64,000 bases of DNA from positions 7,564,001-7,628,000 of the forward strand of contig NC_061454.1 in assembly GCF_022581195.2 (NCBI RefSeq). Direction: 5' to 3'. Each line of letters begins with the position of its first letter. Positions within the stretch are counted from its first letter, which is position 1. Below the pieces are notes generated by a model. It was not told where the DNA came from, did no database searches, and saw only the letters and a program-made list of their open reading frames with translations. A program made the position numbers and the translations under genes. The DNA comes from Helicoverpa zea. Taxonomy: Eukaryota > Arthropoda > Insecta > Lepidoptera > Noctuidae. Shown here piece after piece: positions 58,873 to 64,000 of the stretch.

Positions 58873-59203
58873 GTTCACAAAACAATCACGGTACAAATAG
58901 CTTGGCCTTTTGTAAATTGTGTTAATAGATACATTTGTACATTATTAAGGTTCTTAGATTGTAAAGCTTCTCTATCTGTGTCTTGTTTAATGATAGTTAT
59001 TTTCGCGTTGTGGTTTCGAGAACATTATTTGAAGATGAAGGACTTACACTTATCTTCTATAAAAAATTAGGTCCTCTTTGTGCTTCTTTTAGATAAGCTA
59101 TGGTTGATGTTACTGTTACAGCCTTTTTATCGTCCCACTGCTGGGCACAGGTCTCCTCTCACACGGAGAAGGATTGAGCATTAATGAGTCCTTTTATTCC
59201 CAG
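58873..59203 (+). other. End of receptor intron 4 with TE fragment at acceptor
   Basis: Contains at 59118-59185 a fragment (ACAGCCTTTTTATCGTCCCA, CTGCTGGGCACAGG, GGAGAAGGATTGAGC) that I recall as a widespread repeat in moth genomes; it resembles LINE 3' ends such as the one at 2514-2560. It stops about 18 bp before the splice acceptor TTCCCAG at 59203. Confidence 0.6.
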
Positions 59204-59356
59204 GTCCTGTATACCCGTATAGCAGTGGGTCTCTGGCAGAGTTCTCATGCGCTGCAGCATTTGGAGCGCGTCCAGTGCTGCGCCACTCAGTTCCAGAAGC
59301 CAGGCCCTGCGCAATACGACGCGCAGCGAGCACTAGTCGGGAACAGTGACGACAAG
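59204..59356 (+). CDS. TrissinR: Trissin receptor-like GPCR, coding exon 5
   Basis: 51 whole codons, residues 242-292. It completes TM5 (VLYTRIAVGLWQSS, with the conserved Tyr at 244) and gives most of intracellular loop 3 (HALQHLERVQCC and a hydrophilic QFQKPGPAQYDAQRAL stretch). Bounded by CCCAG and AAG|GTACTC; the donor is weaker than the others, so skipping or use of another donor is possible. It is more GC-rich than the flanking intron. It fits exactly in phase between exon 4 (ending MT) and exon 6. Confidence 0.82.
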
Positions 59357-61528
59357 GTACTCTTACCAAGAATCATCTCAAATCTAACTCACATCAGTAT
59401 ACAATTAATTAGTAGTAAAAGTAAGAAGCAAATTCCAGACAATATAAAGCGAAATAATTTCTTTAAATATCCACTTTTTCTCTTATTCTCATTTTTTTCT
59501 GTCACGGTGACGTAACATCACAGCTAAGAGATGGCCAACAATTAACATAATTTTAAAGGTGCCCTTGTCCATTAACATCCTAAATTATCCGGACAACAAT
59601 AAAATTATTCAGGTCTAGTCTATGCCATTTTACAGACCAGTACACTTGCAGACACTAAACAACTAGAATCTGTAATTAATATTAATAGTGTTTCTGTCTG
59701 TCATTACTTTCCCGACTGTGAAATTATTCATGTTTAAGTGTAAGCACTAATAAGAATGTACCAGCGTTCGTACATACAAATTAAATGCTACTGTTTAAGG
59801 TTACAACACAAAAGGTTTTATTAAATAAGAAACAAGTCGACCTGCCTTTTGTACCCTAATCCCTATTTAGCGAACTCATTAAAAGACCGCCAAAATGCTT
59901 TTGTTTTTTTTAACACATAACTGCCCAATAATTCTGTGGCTTAATGTAACACAGCTTTCGAATTAACAAAACCTTGAATGCGGGTTTCCATGCCCTCTGC
60001 CTCTTTTGCATAAATTGATACAATCAATTCGTGTTTTACTTTGTGCCGAATGGTTTCATTAAATCCATTACTGTTGTCTAAAGACCGAATGGAAACATAT
60101 GTAATTCTACCAACCAATCCAACCAATATAAAAGCCAGTTTCCACCCGTGTTTACTGGAGAAAATGCTTTTGATCTTAAACTCCTTTGTCAGTCGGATCT
60201 TAGGGATCAAGTTCCGGAATTATTTGGCAGGTATAAAGTTTGTGTGAGAGTTCCAAACAGCTGGGTCGTTTGAGCAACCGTCTGGCAGCGGATATGAACA
60301 TGGATTGCGACGCGACTGCTTGCGGCGAACGTACGTTTAGCAAGCGAATGAGCTACGATAAATGCTTCTATCCTTGACAGTGTTTTATCTTAGAGCAACT
60401 CCTTTGAACATTCTACTGAAAAGACAAAAGATTTCGTATTCAGATAGATTTGTAATCTAAAATACCAAGTTACTTTTAAAAGGTACTTAAAAATCTCAGT
60501 AGGGTTTAATATTCTCCAGTCATCCACTAGACGCAATTCATCTCACTTTAAGCTTATCAAAGCCTGGGACCCTGGAGACACATAATTTTTTAAACCGTTT
60601 CACGAATAAAGTAGAGATTTTAGAGCGAACTTCCCGTGGCACGGTGCAAACTTCTTACTCAGCAAACATTTTCGCGTGTGTCAATGAAAAGACGCTACTT
60701 GAAGCGTCGCATCTCAAACAGACTAGCTGTGATATACGAGTGTGTGGGCGCGGTTAGACGTTTCATAAATATTAAACTAAACACAACAGGGCGACCACAA
60801 CAACGTTTATTTGGGATATATGTTTATTTTCTTTTTGATTAAGGTTTGAACAGTTTGAGGATTTCCTTTCATTCTTTATAGCACAAATAGGAACTTTTAC
60901 ATTATGTTTTTATAGACTTTTCCCAAACATCTTTTCTAGAGAAACTTGGACGACAGAATGTTTTGAATTCCTATGTAGGTATCAAATGAACACATTTTTT
61001 TTCAAGTTATTTTTGCTTCATACGATACAAACAACAAACATAATACCGCTGTGGTACAGATACCCGAAGACATAAAATATCACAAGTTGACTCGAGTATT
61101 ACATACAAATAAAACAGTTCATAGAGAGGTTGGAAATGATTTTTTCCATTTCCTGATATTATTAGGAATATATATTCCATTTTCCTCAATCTGTTTTATC
61201 TGATAATTTTTTATCAGTGGAATTATTTCATTTCGTTTGTACATAACATCGTTCGCAGTACACAATAAATATTGAAAAGTAATTTGACAGCAGACGTTAC
61301 AAGCATGAATATGATGAAGTCGTGAATTTAATCTCTTTGTGGAATGACATCCGTTATGTAACGCAGATAACCGTTGAAAGTATGAATGCTGTTTGTAAAG
61401 ATAAATCTATTTTGTATAGTTTATATGATTGGCACGCGTTTAACTTCCATCCTAAATTACTAATTAACTGATATACCTAATTAAACTGAGAAGTTTTTAA
61501 ATATTCATTTAAAATTATTTGTGTACAG
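59357..61528 (+). other. Receptor intron 5 (2.2 kb)
   Basis: GTACTC...TGTACAG. AT-rich. The frames at 60636-60842 and 59941-60210 have no family motif. A further small loop-3 exon cannot be excluded, but none is needed to keep the frame. Confidence 0.7.
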
Positions 61529-62026
61529 AAAATGGTGACAATGAGCAGCCACACTGGAAAGACCAGCACGTCGAAAGCTACCCGCGGACACGAGACGCGC
61601 AACTGCCACCACCTGAGCCACTTATCGCGCAATGTGTTGCGCGCGCGCCGCGGCGTCGTGCGCATGCTCATTGTGGTCGTGCTCACCTTTGCCATCTGCA
61701 ACCTGCCCTTCCACGCGCGCAAGATGTGGCAGTACTGGTCCAGCGGTTACGAGGGCTCCAGCGACTTCAGCACACTCCTCACACCGCTCACATTCCTCAT
61801 CACGTACTTCAACTCTGGCATCAACCCACTCTTATACGCTTTCTTATCCAAGAACTTTAGGAAAGGTATGAAAGAGCTCATCTTCTGCAACTGCCATGGG
61901 AAGAGAAAAAGCGAAAACTTGATTCTGTTAAACCCGGTGGGTGGCGTGGGGCTGCGGCGGAGCTCCACGCGGTCCACCCGCGCCAACTGCAGCACGGTCA
62001 CCATAGCACCCAACGGAGAGTCATGA
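61529..62026 (+). CDS. TrissinR: Trissin receptor-like GPCR, last coding exon (6)
   Basis: 165 codons plus TGA at 62024-62026, residues 293-457. It gives the basic end of loop 3 (SRNVLRARRGVVRM), then TM6 (LIVVVLTFAICNLPFHARKMWQYW), extracellular loop 3 and TM7 (LLTPLTFLITYFNSGINPLLYAF, with the NPLLY motif at 391-395). Helix 8 is SKNFRKGMKEL, and a Cys pair (FCNCHGKR) may be palmitoylated. The cytoplasmic tail is Ser/Thr/Arg-rich. In TM6 the usual CWxP is CNLP, so the toggle tryptophan is an asparagine; as I recall, trissin receptors share this. The exon is much more GC-rich than its surroundings. Confidence 0.87.
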   Translation, partial: KMVTMSSHTGKTSTSKATRGHETRNCHHLSHLSRNVLRARRGVVRMLIVVVLTFAICNLPFHARKMWQYWSSGYEGSSDFSTLLTPLTFLITYFNSGINPLLYAFLSKNFRKGMKELIFCNCHGKRKSENLILLNPVGGVGLRRSSTRSTRANCSTVTIAPNGES

Positions 62027-62437
62027 GACATGCGTCGGCGGCGCTTCCTGTATAAGGTGGAAAACATTGATATTTCCTGATTAACGGAGAGCACCGACGA
62101 AGTAACGGATAGCAGCGGTTTCTATACGGTCTCTACCGTATCCAGGCGTGATTTATACGACTAAGAGACCTGCATTACGCTACCGCTTTCGTTTACCCAA
62201 TAACTAACTTTAAAGACTCCTTAGTGAATTTTAATGATAAGGACCTGACGCTGAGTGTGTGCGTGTAAACTTGGTGATCTCGCGAGCTTAAAGTGTTAGA
62301 ATACCTTTGTTATTTAATGAATAATTCAATTGATAGTGAGTGAGTTGAGACCAAAATAATGTAACATATCTTTCGGTTACCTTTTAGTTGATCCATGATA
62401 AAGATTTTACGACTACTTGGTTTTAGATAGACAGGGC

Positions 62438-62575
62438 CTTACTACAAAAACTTTAAACCCTATTTTACACTTGTCTAATAAAATTTTGGCTGCAAAATGA
62501 ACCATATGTCAACGTCATAATTTGACATTTTTTTAGACAAGGCATAAACTGACGTTTAAAAGTTTTTGTGGTAAG
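62438..62575. mobile_element. 138-bp MITE, copy 3, in probable 3' UTR
   Basis: Inverted relative to the copies at 44085 and 44234. It starts CTTACTACAAAAACTTTAAA and ends GTTTTTGTGGTAAG. It has the same 138-bp length as the others and differs from copy 2 at about two positions. Its inverted ends would form a stem in the receptor mRNA. Confidence 0.82.
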
Positions 62576-62648
62576 ATGGATAATGTTTTATATTAAAAAG
62601 CTAAGTGTATAAATATCTATATGACTGTATAAAGTGTACATATGGTGT

Positions 62649-62654
62649 AATAAA
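62649..62654 (+). terminator. Candidate poly(A) signal
   Basis: Canonical AATAAA about 620 nt after the receptor stop codon. It is the first such hexamer in that direction that I see. Inferred from sequence only. Confidence 0.45.
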
Positions 62655-62659
62655 TATTA

Positions 62660-64000
62660 CCTAAGGGGAATATTAGCATGTGATTACTGATTACATCAAT
62701 AGGTACTGTTGGTAATATTATGGATCTATTTCGAAAGCAAATCGTTCCATTGAAAGACTCAAGATGAGATCACATTCAGAGCCGCGATATCGGCCTTCGA
62801 ATTTGAATTGCAATATTTATGTTCAATACCGTAATACCGCTTCCCTGCTATCACCGCAGTTACAGCGGCACCCGACGGTTTACACTACAACTACCTAGAT
62901 TGAAATTCTAGGAAAGTGATAGTTGACAATATTATATAACAACAATTTCATACTAAGAAAGGTTCGAATGCAATCTAACTTACTGCATGTAATTTCAATA
63001 CTTACGTGATATGAAAAATAAGTAAACGTAATAGTTTTGTTGTTTTTAAGTGAACTTGTAAATAGTGAACATATCTAAACATTTTGATACGTAATTTAGA
63101 AACTGATACATTTAGGTAGATATTGTTATTCGTAATAGTTCCGCCTAACAGCCCAAATTCACCAAACGGTGGCCGAATAGGCATATATTTCTTTATTACG
63201 TAGGCAACACTGGTCGGGAACGTTCGTTCAATGTTGCCAACACATGCTTAGTAAATGAAAAATTCAATATTCATATACATATTTTCCCATAATTATACCA
63301 AATACTAGTTATTTACACATTAAATTGTACATTGTTGTATAAATTAATAAAATAAGTCTCTATAACTTGTCGAGAAAATTATCGACATCCTGCAATATGT
63401 CAATCTCCTTATAGCGACAAGGAAAACTTTGGGTCACAGGAGCAAATTATGTTCTAACGATGTCACAAAGGTGTTAATGAAAATTGATCTGGAAGATACT
63501 GACAGAAAATACAAGAAAATCTATGAATGAAAAAGTACTGCTGGAGCGTTTCCAAAACATATGTATGTATTTTATTGGTAGTGTTTCCAAAATAGATTTT
63601 ATTTGTAATTTTATATAAACACCTGAACGACTTTCTTGTCACTAAAGGGTACTCATTTTCATGTTGTTCTCGCTGTTCTTACGTAATGATAAAATTCATG
63701 AATGTAAATATTCGTAATATTACTAGTAGAAGAGAGAGTTAAGCACAGGAGACCGGGGACGGTTGGAACATTTGTACGTGGACGCTCGCAGCGGGACCAT
63801 TATGAAACCGAGCTAAACCATAAAATAACTTTATTTGTCCTCAAATGAGAGCAACTTGAACTTAACTGCTGCACTTCGAAATGCTAGGCAAAAGTAAATA
63901 GGTGCTTCTAGGAAGCGTGCTTTCATTGGAATTTTGTCCTGACTTTTCATTACTGTGATCCAACACAACACGATAGCAAAAATTGAGTGATACTGGTTTC
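62660..64000. other. Downstream region with no recognised gene
   Basis: AT-rich, with no supportable coding region, RNA gene or bounded repeat. Confidence 0.5.

Larger units (their letters stand above)
62027..62659 (+). other. Probable receptor 3' UTR
   Basis: Runs from the stop to a candidate AATAAA at 62649-62654 (GTAATAAATATT). It contains a near-intact MITE at 62438-62575. No other AATAAA lies between the stop and 62649 that I can see. The cleavage site itself cannot be placed. Confidence 0.5.

Noticed and set aside
22503..59356. Two separate receptor genes, split by the retrotransposons
   Set aside because: Exon 4 stops in mid TM5 and exon 5 resumes it in phase; neither half alone is a seven-helix receptor.
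61632..61871. Overlapping frames in receptor exon 6
   Set aside because: High GC content leaves other frames open by chance; only the GPCR frame has motifs.

Overview
The window looks like nuclear DNA of a lepidopteran insect (moth or butterfly). It is AT-rich and gene-poor, with long introns that use GT-AG splice sites. It carries a (CATC/ATC)n-tailed RTE retrotransposon, two tRNA-headed SINE families, BEL/Pao and I-type retrotransposons, and hAT and PIF/Harbinger-like DNA transposon remains. The Lepidoptera assignment rests on these repeat types and on the neuropeptide receptor; I could not search a database.

One host gene is recognisable: a rhodopsin-family neuropeptide GPCR on the + strand, split over six coding exons (9354-9573, 17168-17312, 21061-21220, 22503-22700, 59204-59356, 61529-62026). 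All junctions keep phase, and the joined frame is 1374 nt, or 457 residues plus stop. The transmembrane core resembles the insect trissin receptor (TrissinR). The gene spans about 53 kb, of which 36.5 kb is intron 4. A 13-codon upstream ORF precedes the start codon, and a 138-bp MITE lies in the probable 3' UTR before an AATAAA at 62649.

Region by region: 1-2496 shows no gene. 2501-4518 is a 5'-truncated RTE retrotransposon on the minus strand. 4519-9288 shows no gene. 9289-22700 holds exons 1-4, with SINEs and a Harbinger-like element in the introns. 22701-59203 is intron 4 and is full of mobile DNA: a 5-bp-TSD inverted-repeat element (24962-25704), a GC-rich composite with an inserted hAT MITE (about 26973-28921), LINE 3' ends (29769-30472, 45168-45364), SINEs (31377-31672, 33099-33464, 37445-37833), a foldback repeat (34902-35650), a hAT element with perfect ends (38161-39341), MITE pairs (44085-44371), and a 12.3-kb BEL/Pao retrotransposon (46564-58867). 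59204-62026 holds the last two receptor exons. 62660-64000 shows nothing recognisable.

The BEL/Pao element is the most striking structure. Its two 476-bp LTRs read as identical and it has a 5-bp target duplication, so it inserted very recently. A complete-looking I-type LINE (ORF1 with zinc knuckles; ORF2 with endonuclease, reverse transcriptase and RNase H) later jumped into its gag in the opposite direction with a 13-bp target duplication. The BEL reading frame is otherwise broken only by one in-frame TGA. I found no evidence of a new defence, CRISPR or biosynthetic system. The novelty here lies in the receptor gene's architecture and in the young nested insertions.
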